A DNA stretch of 64,000 nt from Ophthalmolycus amberensis (lineage: Eukaryota; Chordata; Actinopteri; Perciformes; Zoarcidae): contig JAFEUB010001529.1 of the NCBI GenBank assembly GCA_024529925.1, positions 124,001 to 188,000 of the forward strand. Reading direction: 5' to 3'. The notes below the pieces were generated by a model that worked only from the letters and a program-made list of their open reading frames with translations, did not search any database and was not told the origin of the DNA. Below, piece by piece: positions 25,778 through 38,938 of the stretch. Every line of letters begins with the position of its first letter. Within the stretch, counting starts at the first letter, position 1. The position numbers and the translations under genes are program-made.

Positions 25778-26300
25778 AGCCTCGAGTTTGGCATTTTGGC
25801 CGTCGTCATCTTGACTTTCTGCAACCAGAAGGACACAAGAGGGTAAAGCTCAAGCAGACGCTGAATAAGACATTTTTAGTGATCAAAACGTTTCAATTAA
25901 CTTTCACAAACTGAAAACACACTGTGGAAGGGGTCAAGTTGTAAGACAAAAACAAACTCCCAGACCGGACAATGCTGTGTTAGCGACATTTCATTCACGA
26001 GGTAGCCACGCCCCTAAAGAATTGCCTGCTTTATCTTATATATTACTGTAAATGGGACCGTCATTTTCTAATTAACATCATGCTGCATTTAATAAACTAG
26101 CCACTGAAACCATAAACTTATGTTTACAATGTTAACTGAGGTGATAAATCAAGTGAGAAGTAGGGTCATTTTCTCAGTGACTTATATACAATCAGACTTG
26201 TTTCTATTTCTTATTGGTCATTAGAAAGACTGCAAGTTTAAGGCACTTTCACATTGGTTTCACTCTTGAGACCCGGAGGTTGCCACCTGGTTTAGATAAA
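25778..26300 (+). repeat. Teleost interspersed repeat family P, copy 1
   Basis: This segment and 32861-33405 align throughout. Shared landmarks in order: GGCCGTCG.CATCTTG, GCAACCAGAAG..ACACAAGAGGG, AAGACATTTTTAG, CACTGAAAACAC-like, TGGGACC.T.AT, TTTACAATGTT.ACTGAGG and GTTGCCACCTGG. There is no intact coding frame. I recall the family as abundant in percomorph fish. Confidence 0.7.
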
Positions 26301-27053
26301 TGGATACGATAGGGGGAAAAGAGCAATTTGTAATTTAAAGGCAGGCTTGGTGATGTTAGAATCAATAATCAAATCCTCTGACAAAAAAAGAAAAAACCTA
26401 GTATCTGTGGCTGTCGCAGGACTGTAATATGGCCGTGCAATGATTTCATTCAACATGAATGTAAAGATTGGGCGGACTACCTGCCTGCCTTCACGTATTC
26501 TGCCCCGTGCAGTCATTGCTCGTCATCAGTCTTCCGCAAGCTGCTGGCTTGTCAGCTGTGAGTACTGACAACAGCCATGTTCTTTGTTTATGTTCACTAT
26601 GATAAATTTGGGGGAGTTGCTTTGGAGGGAGGCCTGAAGGGACAGCCTGTCAGTGTTGCTGACTTGGTGACTTTCTTGCCAGATTAGCTAACTTTTGGAT
26701 CTAGTGCTGCTAGCTACCTTCATTGGAAAAGAGTTGGCGACAGCGGGCTTGGTTGTTTGATCGGATGATTTTTTTAAATCTAGCGTACTCTTGCTAGTTT
26801 TTTCCAGATTACTAGAGCTAGTTTTAAGAACCCAAGTAAGATATAGAACAAGCCATATTAGATACCAGCTCAGCCAAGAGAAAATAGAGAAACATTTTGG
26901 GATAAAGTGCATGAGCTGCTACACCGTGAATTATAATAAGACGCCACAGTGGTTGTTTCTATCATCCTCCATTAAACTATTACCAAGTGAAATTATTCAA
27001 ATGAATAATAACAACTCAGATGATATGAAGTGATGCCTCGCCTTCATTTCATT

Positions 27054-27815
27054 TCAAACGCGTTCATGTTTATATTTTGCCGGGTGGCCACAGATCTCCA
27101 ATCTCCAAGTGAGAATTCGGTTCCATTTCTGCCGTTCATATTCGCCAGAGTGGAGCTGATTCTGTGTATCCACAACTGGGGTTGTTTGGTGCGGGAGCTG
27201 TGTAGTGCACTGTTGTGCTGGCGACACGGCGTGCAGCCCTCTGAACCATTGTTCCCATGTGTAGTCATCTACAAAATGGGTGAAGATGAACGAATCTGAA
27301 ATAGCCGATACCTTTCTGGAGGCACCAGGGAGCGGGTTTGTTTTGGTTCTTTGTTGGCCTCCCTTCCCCCAAGGCTTAAGTTTTGTGGACCATTGTATTC
27401 CCAAACCAACACATCCTCTTAAAGGATCCTCAAGTTTAGGAATCTGTCTAATAACTAATGAAGTTGGTGATGATCGGAAATATCTGCGTATGGAGCGTGG
27501 TGACCTACTCCCATGTGACTTGCCTGGTCTGTTCTTAATTAAGCCGAACGGCGGCATTGTAAAGAGCCGTCTACTGTTTGAGGAAAAGCAGTGGCTTGAG
27601 TATCGTATTTCTCCAGCACAAAGCCATACATGAAGTCATGCACAGTTGCTGCACCAAGTCGCATTTTCCTTGAGGCGGCAGGGCGAAAAAAAACATTTAA
27701 ATTCCACACATTCATCTGTAAATATGATGAATCTAAAATAAGCCGGAATTTTGAATGTCAATTGGTCATTTTAATAACCTGCTTATCGAGTTGCATCTTC
27801 TCATCCTTCGCTTAG
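27054..27815. other. Unexplained segment with overlapping open frames
   Basis: About 760 bases are open for 117 codons on + (27280-27633), 61 codons on + (27630-27815) and 167 codons on - (27054-27557). Base composition is moderate and not microsatellite-driven. I recognise no protein family. It may be a mobile-element relic; coding is unproven. Confidence 0.25.
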
Positions 27816-29489
27816 CAGCGATATGCTGCAGAGGAGCATAGCAATGCACTCGGTAAAAAAAGCATAAATAACAAAATAAAAGCATTACTTCTGGTCCTTG
27901 AGTGCAGTGGCAACCTCTTTCAGAATGTTTTACCCTGATGGGTATTAGCACGCGACCTTATGCTGCTTTCAACAAAAAAAAAAAAAAAGCTGCTTTCTCA
28001 AACTGCTCTCCCAAATGCAGTTATACAACATAAACATGAATATACATTATGCTTGAGTTGTTGTCCTTTTTCTCTATTCTATCCCTTTTTCTTCTTCTTC
28101 AAATGTCCTGTTCATGTTTAATTAGAGGGGCATAATGAAGTGAAGACACAGCGTGCCCCTCCTCCGGAGTGATCGCAGAGGGGGCGGAGGAGGAATCTTA
28201 ACTTATTTTCACTTCGTTTTCACCTCCTCACATTTCTTCATTTCACATGGGCTGGAAGCGCCCGCGGCGTTCTCTTTCCCTTCTCCAGAGCAAAGTGAAT
28301 GTGACTTTTCTAAGGGGGTCACAGGATGCCTGGAGGCCTGTGGGTGTTACTGGACTGTTGCCTGCTCTTAGCTTCACTGAGGGGCTTGTCATAGATTTCA
28401 TCTCCACAGAAATGAGCCGGGGGGCCCTGGCCAGGAGCACAAGCAGCCAACGTTATGAAGGGCCCATGCTGATTATTTCCCTCTGACATCGCATCCTGAG
28501 CTTTCCGCATTAATCCCAGACAAAGGCAGCCCTTCAGTGCTGCGCCAGAGCTCAAATTAGGAGCCAGATAATGGCCTTGTTGAGATCCCTCTCTATTCAC
28601 TGAGAGGCAGAGCTCCTGTTGAAATCCTCCTCTCCTCCCGCTTGTCCTCCTCCACACCAGACCACCTTTCCGCCGTGATTTCGGACTGTGACGGAATTCA
28701 GGTGACACAATTTCGCACCCTTCCCCCGCAACCCTCCCCCCATTCTCCCACCTTTAATTTGACGGTGGCTTGGCCGGCGCAGGGGCCTGAGCCTGGATGT
28801 GGATCGCCACGGGCTGTGAAACCGATAGCCAGTCAAGACCGTGCGTGTCTGTCTCCAGCCTGATCTAGTCTGCAGGAGGGAACAAAGGGGGCCTTACAGG
28901 GCTCCGCAGGGTGGATTAGTTCCAAGGAGCCAATGGCTGGGGCTGCTGGCTGGAAGAGGGCCTGCTGTGGCCCCAGCGGTGGGTCACTGCACAGGCAGGG
29001 GCCCCTGCACACACCGAAAGCCCCCCTCCAGCTCCATAGTCCCACAGCCCAAACCCTTCCAATCAGCACACACAGGCTTTTTGAAGTTCAGCACAAGAGT
29101 CAAAGGGTGAGCCACCTTGAAGAAGTTGGAGGGGTGAAGTGCAGTGACAGAGGGCAGATGAAGGAGAATGGCAACGTGATCATGCCCTCAAAACATCAGC
29201 TTGAAGATTGTGGACGCCAATACTAAAAGGGTTGAGCTATTGAAAAAAAAAAAGCCAGGCTGGTCTCATCCAGAAGAATAATAATGCGTTGTAATTCGTA
29301 GGTACGCCTTGAAATCATTTCTAATGTTATGCACGTAATCATGAGCGAGGAAGTGTTTTGAACGCAAAAGCCCGCACAGGGCCGGCGGGAGGGGAGTATG
29401 ATGGCTCCAACATCCAATGATCTTTCAGCCAGGAGACTGCTGTTCCTTCCCCATGTAAAACGAGAAGTCAACGTTGTGTTATTTTAACC

Positions 29490-29890
29490 AAAAAGACGAT
29501 ATTTTCCTGAACCTGACTACGTATTGCATGCTCTTTTCCTAAACCTAACTAGGTATTGCATGCTCTTTTCCCAAACCTAACTACGTATTGCATGCTCTTT
29601 TCCTAAACCTAACTATGTATTTCACGATCTTTTCCTCAACCTAACTAAGTAGTTTTGTTGCCTAAACCTATCTTCAGTACTCACGATCTATTCCTAAACC
29701 TAACGAATTATTTCGCGATCTATTGCTAAATTAAACCAAGTACTTTTCTGTCTAACCTTACTGATGTGTCCTTTGAAGACAAGTGGAATTTGAGTCGCTG
29801 GACTTTCGTAGGAAAACACACTAAAAGTAAGGAGTGACTTTTCGTAAGGTATCATAGGAAAGGATACGTTGAAAAAGGATATCTTAGTTT
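29490..29890. repeat. CCTAAACCTAACTA minisatellite and flank
   Basis: About seven imperfect units of 30-35 bases, each with CCTAAACCTAACTA, GTATTGCATGCTCTTTT or GATCTATTCC variants. Related tracts occur at 35885-36065 and 61850-62110, and the flank with GGTATCAT.. and GGATACGT is shared with the 35.9 kb copy. Confidence 0.75.
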
Positions 29891-31244
29891 CTTGTTCATG
29901 TTTTCTTGTTCGGCACCACTCACACAATGTTTATCGCTGCTAGAAGCTGCTTTTCCTCTCATTCTTTCGATGTATTTTGCAGCTATACAGTGCTGCAGCT
30001 TCTCCATAGACGGACCATGTTCATCTCTAAGCTCCTCTGTAGCCACATCAGTATTTGTATATTGCACAGAGAAGAGGTGAAAATGGATTTCAGGTCATTG
30101 TACTGGAGATAGACAACAGTCTTGTCAAATAGAGATGATGATTATTCCATCACACCCTCTGTAGTCTGTCCTTTCACACATTTAACATGATTTGAACACT
30201 TTGCTGTTTCATTTCCCCCCTCATCGATTTTTGGCGTGTTATGATCTCCTGTCCTCCCATTTCGGTCCGTCTCGACTAAACGTGGCTTCTGTTCATTAAG
30301 ACAGATAGAGACTCCTATGGTACATCCGATTGTTAGCCGCGATGTAGAATGTGCCGCGACGCGCGGTGTCCCGCAGTGTCAAACACGCTCAGAGCTCCGA
30401 AAACATCCGTGACACATTTACGAGCTCAGAGTTATCATCCCGGCACTCAGGCCATTGATCACATCAAAGCCAGAGCTTGGTTTGTTTGACGCAGAGGCAA
30501 CAATATCTGCAGAAATCGCCCCAGTTTGTACAGCCACGCCACCTTTCCTCTCCTATCTGTCTCAACCAGCAGGCGCAACGCAAGGGACAAAGGTAGGCGA
30601 GCGGTTTCTAATAGCGAGTGCGGTGTCTTTTTTTCCATTTTAATTCATTTCACCTTCTTTCTTTGAGGCTGTAGATCAGAAAGAAGGAGTGAGGCAATAG
30701 AGTGAGAGGCATGGGGAGAGAGAAGAGAGGGGGGAAAAGCACAAGGAAAACTGATGCCCTTTCCTCCAGCTAAATTAACAGGAATCACGTGGAAAACAAT
30801 CTGAGTCTCCAATGAAGAAGGGAGGGTGGTGGTGGGGGGGGGACCATTAAAATTAGCCCCGAGCTATGGACTGCACCCAATATCACTAAAGCTGCACTCA
30901 CTACAGATGTGGAGGCTGGCTTACAGGCAAACTATGCTCTGTTCTATAGCTACAATTAAAATCAACCTCGCTGCCAAAAAATAGGAGGGGGAAAAGAAGG
31001 GAGGTGGGGGGGGGGGTAGAAAGGCAGACATGGAACATCAAAGACAGATTGAAATGTGTAGTCAGTAATAAGAGTGGTCTCCAGGCCCCGAGGTTCTCCA
31101 CGGTCCCCTTGTTAATGAGAAATTTTGACCTCTGGTTTGTAAGTTAAACTTGTAATCTCGGTTAATGAAGTAAATCAATCCCAACTCGGGAGTGCTCGGG
31201 TGTCTCTCCCTTTGCCTTCTCCCCGCCAACCTACCCTCTGTCCT

Positions 31245-31275
<31 letters not shown>

Positions 31276-32610
31276 AGCGCCTCGCCTCGTCTCCCTTTCT
31301 CCCACGTCCTTCCCTCCCTTCCAGTATGCCGCCCGGGAGTGAAACGGCCAGGTCTTCAAACAGGAAACTCGCAGAGCGCGAGGGTTCCGGAGCGGGTAGA
31401 GGGTAGACAGGGAGGGGGAGGGGGGGGGGGGGTGCGGACTCAGAGGACTAGGACCAACCAGGCTGTTTGGTTAAGAGAGAGACTGGCCAAGTCAATGCTA
31501 GCAGAAGGGACAGCGGGGAGGAAAACCACTCGCTCCTCCTCCTCGACTCTTCTTCCTTTCCATCTTTTCCCCCCATCTTTTTCCACAGATCTGCTGGGGA
31601 TAGTGTTTGGTTTAAAAAGTCTTGCCTGCCTGTTGGTGCAGTAAACAGTACTGCTGTTTTTACTACCACAACATGCCTCCTTCCTACTTTCCTTTTGCTT
31701 CTCTCCATGTTCAAATCAAACACACAGTGGGGATTTTCAGTGGACCAGACAGCCAACCTGACCTTTTTTTTTGTGTGTTAGTTTTCTCGTTGAGCTACAC
31801 TTTTGCTCTAACAATATGGAGGCTTCTCTCAAATCCACTGGGTGCATTGACATGAACCCCAGATTAGCCGTTGATTTCATATTCTTACTTAACCACTGAA
31901 GTGATGCAGAGTGGGAAGTAAATTAGAATGCGATGACTTTAGCATGATGCATAAGCATTCCTGTGTGGGTTCCCCTGCTCTACATACCACATAAATATGA
32001 TTAAAGAGGGCACAGAGAGGCTGCTATTGGTTTCATAATGTCAAGAAGATTGTAATATTAGTTTGACTTTGCGTCTCAAGGCGATTCTGTGTTTCCAGCG
32101 AGGACACAAAGGAGACAGAGTTGAGTCTTCGGTATGGTTACAGGGGCTCCTTGGCCGGATGCCATGCGTTCTTAAAGCATCAGCGAGGTGCACTTTGCCA
32201 ACTTTCCCTTCCCCTGCACAGTGCAGAGCATAGCGGTACCCACCAGTGGTCATTGCACTATGATCTGTGGGTTAAAGCATTTAAAATGCAGCTTTAGCAT
32301 TAGCATGAAAAGATGAATACATTTGCTCTGTAGTTATACATGTATCCATTCCCATTTAGTTCTATTATGAAATACACAAAATATGAAACAGATGTCATAG
32401 ATACATATGACCTGAAATACTTAGGGTTTTAACTGAACATTACAATTAGAATACATTAATATTATATATTATCTTCATTTACTGCTACTACAATCTACAC
32501 TGTTACGCATATTTATCATACATAACAAATATCAGTTCAATAAAGAAGTAAATCAAATCTAAAACTGCAAAAAACTCCATGAATAGTATAGTTTCTAGTG
32601 TAAACAACAC

Positions 32611-32808
32611 TACAGCCACACTAGCAGCTCTGTAAGGCTGTACTGCTTGCCACAACAGTGCTTTGAGTTAAATGCTAATGTCAGAATGCTAACATGCTCA
32701 CACTGACTATCCTGACAAGTTCAGCAGGTTTAATGTTCACTATCTAAATTTAGCATGTTAACATTTGGTAATTTAGACACAAAGTAAAGTTGAAACTGAT
32801 GAAAATGT
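32611..32808 (+). repeat. GCTAACATGCTAACA family, copy 3, left part
   Basis: CTAGCAGCTCTGTAAGGCTG, GAATGCTAACATGCTCACAC and GACACAAAGTAAAGTTGAA follow the family order, then stop where family P begins. The family's right end resumes at about 33412. Confidence 0.6.
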
Positions 32809-32860
32809 TATACGAGGAAAATGCCCTAAGTCACGTATTGGTTTGTGGACTGCTGTTTTG

Positions 32861-33405
32861 ATGGATCAAGTTTGCCATTTCGGCCGTCGCCATCTTGGTT
32901 TTTTGCCATTGCCATCTTGGGATAAGTTCGAGGCCATCTTGTTTTTTTTGCAACCAGAAGTAACACAAGAGGGTGGAACCAAGTACAACCGTACGCTGAC
33001 CAAGACATTTTTAGACCAAAATGTTACAATTAGCTTTCACGCACTGAAAACACGCGTTTTTGAAAAGGTTCAAGTTCTAAGACGAAAACACAACTCCCAG
33101 ACGCCCAACGCTGTGGCAGCGACCTGTTAAACGCAAGGTAGCCCCGCCCTAAACCATACCCTGCTGACTCTGAATGGGACCATAATTTATTAAATGAACA
33201 TCATGTTGTATTGAAGAAGACTTGAAACTAGAGATTGAGACCGTAAACTCATATTTACAATGTTTACTGAGGGAATACATCAATTAGTAGAGAAGTAGAG
33301 TCATTTTCTCATAGACTTCTATAAAACCAGAGGAGTCGCCCCCTGGTGGCCATTAGAAAGAATGCAAGTTCAAGGCACTACCCAGGGGTTGCCACCTGGA
33401 GCACA
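32861..33405 (+). repeat. Family P, copy 2, lying within another repeat
   Basis: Aligned with 25778-26300 (landmarks given there). It contains an extra local duplication of GCCATCTTG words at its start and ends GGGGTTGCCACCTGG. Confidence 0.7.
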
Positions 33406-33411
33406 CTGATT

Positions 33412-33528
33412 GATTCGTCCAGTAGTAGTTGTTTTTGAGATATTTCAGTGTGGACCAAAGTGGAAGACAGAGCAACAGACATTGCCATCCATGGAGCCAC
33501 GCTGCTAGCACGGCAAAAAAACAAACAT
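33412..33528 (+). repeat. GCTAACATGCTAACA family, copy 3, right part
   Basis: GAGATATTTCAGTGTGGACC, AAAGTGGAAGACAGAG and CCATGGAGCCACGCTGCTAG are the family's right end, separated from its left part by family P. Confidence 0.6.
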
Positions 33529-35884
33529 GTTTTTCTAATAAAGACAATGGTCAGCTTTTTTGTTTAGATGTTTTATTTACACGCAACACCATACTTCCAC
33601 ATTGTTTACCTTTTATATTAAAATCTCCATGGGATATAATTCAGCATGTTTGTATTTAAAAGAATCTCCTGTTTGTTCCACTGCCAATGTTCTGTTAACC
33701 AGCCAGTTTATGTGTGTATGTGTATGTGTGAACTGATGTTCCTCAGGATGTTCCTTGTAAAAGTAGATGCGAGGCGTAAAAAAAAAGAAAGAATAATTTA
33801 CTCTCTGACATATTGGTGTCTGGCTCTCTGCACATGAACCCAAATACGTACAGAATGGGAGAGCGGAGGAGATGACACCGCAGCCACGATTGTCTGTTCG
33901 GTGTGGAATATACGGTGACTGTCAACTTGACTCAGCATCACGGGCCTTTAATGTATTCATTCATGGAAAGAGGCTTAAAGAGCCTCAAAGATCAGTAACA
34001 CACACACACACACACACATGGGCTGTCCATGTTCCACCACTCATTTAGGTTAGATTTTCTAGTTAGTCACACTTAAAGAAATAAGACAGTAATTAAACAT
34101 TCTCAGCGACAGAGAGAGGACTCCCACACGTACCAACAGATCATAGAAGAAAATAGAGAATTCACCTATCGCATAGATTGCTTCGCATCTGTGATACTTC
34201 AGACTGAGGATAAAAGTGCTCAGTCTAAGCGAAAAAAATCTCAACTAAAATAATAAAATTCCAAATTGGACCTCATATGTATATATGCACGTGAATGCAC
34301 ACATTGGTGTTAACACTGTAATCTCCGTATTTAGATAAGAACCTTCTATATATCCATATTACATATCCATATTCAAAGTAGTAGTATCCCCCTCGTTTCT
34401 GCCTGGAAAACTTTGCCCTGAAATAATGGTTAAATATACAGTTTTGACAACAAAGTTGAGCCCCAGGCACTTAAGAGATACCCATCTTAAAGAAATTAAT
34501 TACCTCCCTTGTTAATCTTGATATAATTAAATTTCTGAAGAATGAAGTTCGCTGCCTCCCCCCTCCGCTCCGCCTCGCTGCTATGGAGGCGAGCCGATAA
34601 TGGCTGGCTCTCTAGCTAGCCTGCTGGCCGGGGACATGGGGGACGGCCTAACATCTCGGGCCCCTATGCCGCGCAAACCCACTCTCCTCGTCCTACGCCT
34701 TCGCCGCTCACAGGGATCTGCAAAAAAAAAAAAGTCGCTGCTTCGCCCGCCCGCTTGAGCTTCCCTCCACCCTGGAGGAGATGGGAACTCGGGGCCTCCA
34801 ACCATCGGCGTCCTAAACACGTGACGATGCCGTTGAACGACTTGAGAGTTGCTGAGCGCGGGCGCTGCTAATGAAGTTGTCAACACGTAGCCTCTGAAAG
34901 TTGCGTGGCGGAAGCCCCGAGAGAGCCCGGAGAGTTCTTTCTGTTATGGCTCACTTAAAAACCCCTGTCTTTGTGTGACTTACTGTCGTTCTTTCACTTA
35001 TTTTCTATATATTTTTTTATAGGACCTCCTGTGACGCCGTTAGATTTAACCCTGATTGCTGCGTGCAGAACGCCACCGTGGCATTACCAGAGAGCAGCGC
35101 GGCTTCTTGTCGCTGTGTGTTTAAGTTTGTTTTCCCCTTGACTATAAGTTTCATGTCAGCTCCATTGTCAGCTGTCAAGGTTTGAGCCTGGGGAAAGAAA
35201 GGAAAAAGAGCTGGAAAGGATCTTTCATTAGGTGCTGGCAGTGGGTGGGGGGGCAGAAGAATGCCAAGGAGGGCGGAGGGGAGGTGGTTATATGTACGGA
35301 GTAGGCAGAATACTACAACTAGACGGCAGAAATGCCAACATTGAGGGTGGTTTGAGTTTCCAAAATCTGATTCAGGACTTTTCATTATGCATCCTGTAAG
35401 CAGCAGCTTTCTACTGCAAACCCAAGACCCAAGGCTCTCCATCATTATGTTTACTGCATCATAGCTCTCTAGCAGTTTTACTCAGTTTGTTCAGTAGCTG
35501 ATTCTCTTCACGAATAACCTTGATGTCTTGAATAATGTATGCAGGAATGTCATTGGTGGTGAAACCTTGATATTTCAATATAACAATGGTGGAAGGTTGA
35601 ACATGGTACGTTTAAGTGATGCAAAGTGAAATTGTTTTACCCCCAAAAAAAGTCTGCAGTGCAAAGGTCACCCATCCAACAAATGTAGCGAATATTTCAA
35701 TGATCATGTATGATGGAAAAATACATGATTGATGTTTATCAAAAGTATTTAACCACCCAGGTTTGGTCTCATCCAACAAACAGCCATCTTTTAGTGATTT
35801 TAAGAAATCACTGATGATTGTTTTCGTCACGTAACTTGCGTACTTCTGTAACGGCACTTTCGCAGTTATTTTAATTCAAGCGAC

Positions 35885-36065
35885 GAGCTTTTCCTCAACC
35901 TAACCAAGTGGTTTTGTGGCCTAAACCTAACTGAGAGGTCTGTGAAGACAGAAGTTTATTTGAAAAAGGTCCATATGCATGTAACGGGTGGAAATTGCCA
36001 CGAGAAACGAGGAGTATCTTTTTGTTAGATATCATTTGAAGCGCTGCGTGCGGATACGTCGAAAC
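35885..36065. repeat. CCTAAACCTAA minisatellite-type repeat, second locus
   Basis: TTTTCCTCAACCTAACCAAG, TGGTTTTGTGGCCTAAACC and the downstream GAAGACAGAAGT, GATATCAT and GGATACGTCGAAA words parallel 29490-29890. Confidence 0.6.
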
Positions 36066-37129
36066 ACTCGCAACAGATGGCAACCTTGTTGTTTGGCGAT
36101 AATTTTGATTTCAAATGAATATTTGATTTGATAAGTCACGAGGACGTTTTGGACCTTTGAGGGCAAACAAGTGAATATATTGTTCAGTGAGTTGATCATT
36201 CCAACCCCTAAAAACAGCCGCTGTTAACTGCCCCCTTTGTTCCACTCTAAGCTTTTCTCTCCAACACCCAGAAGCTCCTTTTTCCCTTAGGCTCCCACTG
36301 GGAGAGGCCCTGTTCTGGCTCCCAGTTACACTCGAACGACCCCTCACGTCCTGGAACAAACACCAGCTACTCAACTCCACATGTAAATTAATTCTTGTGA
36401 TTGTTTCGTGCTAAAATATCGTTGCGATACAGTGTCCTCTATTTTCTCTCGTAACGGAGAAAGGAAAAAAACAAGCATCTAAAATTAGCTTCGGAAAATG
36501 GTGAAGGAGAACAAACAAGGCGATCCATTAGTGAGGATGGGTTATTGGCTGGCTTGCCTCTTCTCATGGCGGCCCATTAAAACTGGTAATGTCTGCCCGC
36601 AGCAGTGCCGGGGGAAGAAGAAGGAGGCCATGGAAGGCATATTTCACACGCATCAGACACTGGAATTAAATAGACCAATGTTCCCTAAAAAGACTGAAGT
36701 ACATCTCTTTCTGATGTGCGTCCCGGGCAAAAATTCATTGATCTTAGAATGTCCCTTGGCAATTATAAAATATTAAATCCAAGTCGCACTTTTCAGCTCG
36801 GCTTAATTTTTTTTCTCTTCTCGCTTTTCGCTGCTTTTCCATTTGACCAATTTAGAAAAGAAAAAAAAAAAAGTTAGAAATGGATGGGCGTGAAAAAAAA
36901 AAAAAAAGCAGCCGATAATAAAGGCTGTGCCCACTTTTAGATGTCTTCTGTTATGTTTCTGTATTGTGTTTTTTTTCTGTGGGTTTTTTCGAGCCATCTC
37001 GGATCATTAAATGGGATGAGGTCCCGGCAAAGCAGAGGGAGCCTGAAAGCACCAGAGCGGTGTAAACCAGGAGCTGCTGTAAACGACTGGGATTGAAGCA
37101 CACAGGGGAGCGACATTCATGTGACATCT

Positions 37130-37600
37130 TTATTCCCGAGCACAAGGCCCGACAAAATATCCGTCAGCTGCTTTCCATTAAGTCTGTGGCCCCGGTGCTC
37201 GCCTCCCACGGCCCCCTTTGTGTCCCTCAGAGAATACAAACGGGGGTCCGCGGTTAATTGCCCGAATCATTAAATTGAACATATATCTCAATAAATACAA
37301 TCAGCCAGCTGTTTGACAAGGCGCACAGTTCATTAAGTCCCCTTGCTTGTTTGTCAACCCCCTAATTAAGATTTAGAATCGATCATTGGGTGTGTAATGT
37401 ACAGTGTAGCTCGCCTCGCGCGCACGGGGGGGGGGGGGGGGACGACGACTCTTTCCGAGCTCCGAACCGAAAAAAAAAGAGGGAACGGCATCCGCCTGCT
37501 AAAGCTTTCACCATTTAGCACACTGACTGCGATGGGAATTAGACATCCTGTGCTAATTAGGGAGGCCAATTAACTGTAAAAGTCGGGCGTTTTTTGACAA
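37130..37600. promoter_or_regulatory. Candidate conserved intronic element cluster
   Basis: Unique sequence with repeated CATTAA and TAATTA-type cores (TTCATTAAGTCC, CCCTAATTAAGATTTAG, GTGCTAATTAGGGAGGCC, CCAATTAACTG), split by a G16 tract at 37426. The density of homeodomain-type sites suggests a regulatory block; untested. Confidence 0.25.
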
Positions 37601-37695
37601 ATAACCTCGGCAGAATTGAGACGTTGTCGTCGACGTGAACGTTATGTCCTGAACGGAGACAGGATGAAGGCTATTGGCTCCGGTGCTGCTTGGAG

Positions 37696-37696
<1 letters not shown>

Positions 37697-37742
<46 letters not shown>

Positions 37743-37758
37743 CGTGCGTGCGCGCGTG
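37697..37758. repeat. (GT)n(GC)n microsatellite
   Basis: GT run followed by TGCG units, a Z-DNA-prone alternating purine-pyrimidine stretch. Confidence 0.95.
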
Positions 37759-38369
37759 TTCCCAGTGGTGGGGTGTCAGTCATGTAATGTCTCCCAAGTT
37801 CCCTGAACTGTCCACTACATATTTTGTAGAATTAAACAATATAACATATTTATGTGACAGTTTAATGCATGGATAGTAGGAAACAGAATTGTAAGAAGGG
37901 CTCTTGTCTCCACGCAGCAGAACAGCGATGCTGCTGTCGACCGTGTTTTGCGAGGACAGCCGCCCATGCGCCCCCCCCCCCCCCCCGAAACAAAAGAACT
38001 TGCATCGCCCGAGAACCTCGATGTTTCTGTGTCTCTCATTCCCACTTTGATTCATGATCACATGTATTTTTCAGATTGCATAAATTATGTATTTTTTGGG
38101 GGACTAATGAACGCCCCTCCACTGATAGAACTTTGGGAGAGTTGTGAGTCGCTGGATACGGCCTCAGTGTTCCCATTACACATTATCACGTGGCGGCTCT
38201 GAGCGATGGATGCGGTTTGGCTGGCCTTTTTGGAGCCATTTTTATAAACGCATGCAACGAGGTCCAGAGAGCCACACGATGTAAACGTACCTCCTGGGCT
38301 GACCTACACACTCCTGCTTTGTTGTATGTGTGTGTGGTCTGACTTGTTGACAACTATAAAACCTCCCCT

Positions 38370-38640
38370 CTCTGTCTTTGTTACCTGTCGGTCCTATCCC
38401 AACTGCTTTGTTCCCCGCAATACCTCGCAACACCTCTCCCGTTGGGCGCTCTCTGTTCCGTCGAAGCCTCAGCAGAAAGCCGCCGCTGCACTGCGGAAGG
38501 CGACGTCTGCGGCTGTGTGCCGAAGCAGTTCGGATACCAGGCGGCGCCGGGGGGGCGTGTTTGCTGGGCGCCGGCGGGCGAGTCCTGCAGCCGCCCGCCT
38601 CAGGTGCAGGAAGAGAATTGAGCGCTTTCCTTTTACAAGA
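38370..38640. promoter_or_regulatory. GC- and CpG-rich intronic block, possible CpG island
   Basis: A patch unusually rich in CpG within the 26 kb intron, with GGCGGCGCCGG and GGGCGCCGGCGGGCG words. An ACTATAAAACC TATA-like word lies just upstream at about 38354. It could be an internal promoter. Open frames through it match no family I know. Confidence 0.22.
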
Positions 38641-38938
38641 TGTGTAATTATTATGGCAGACAAGGGTGTGGATTTAAAGCAAGTCAATATGTAGATAAGC
38701 GTTTCTATGCACACACAGACACACACACACACACAGCTTGCCTGGGAAATGATGCTGTTGTATGTGGTATAATAAAGCAGGTTGCCAAAATGCTGTGCAG
38801 GTAGGAAGGAAGCCTTCTGGGCCTGTGGAAGAGGAGCCTGATGGGAGGAACGAGGCCTCCAGAAAGAAACGCCAGAGAAAAAGTGTAATGAGAAGCTCTT
38901 TAGCTGAGTCCAAAATGTGTGATGGTGCCTGCCATTAT

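Noticed and set aside
31192..31644. 150-codon frame in the large taf4 intron
   Set aside because: Driven by CT and G runs; no recognisable domain.
38326..38694. 122-codon frame through the CpG-rich block
   Set aside because: GC-rich DNA is poor in stops; the sequence matches no family I know and lacks exon borders.
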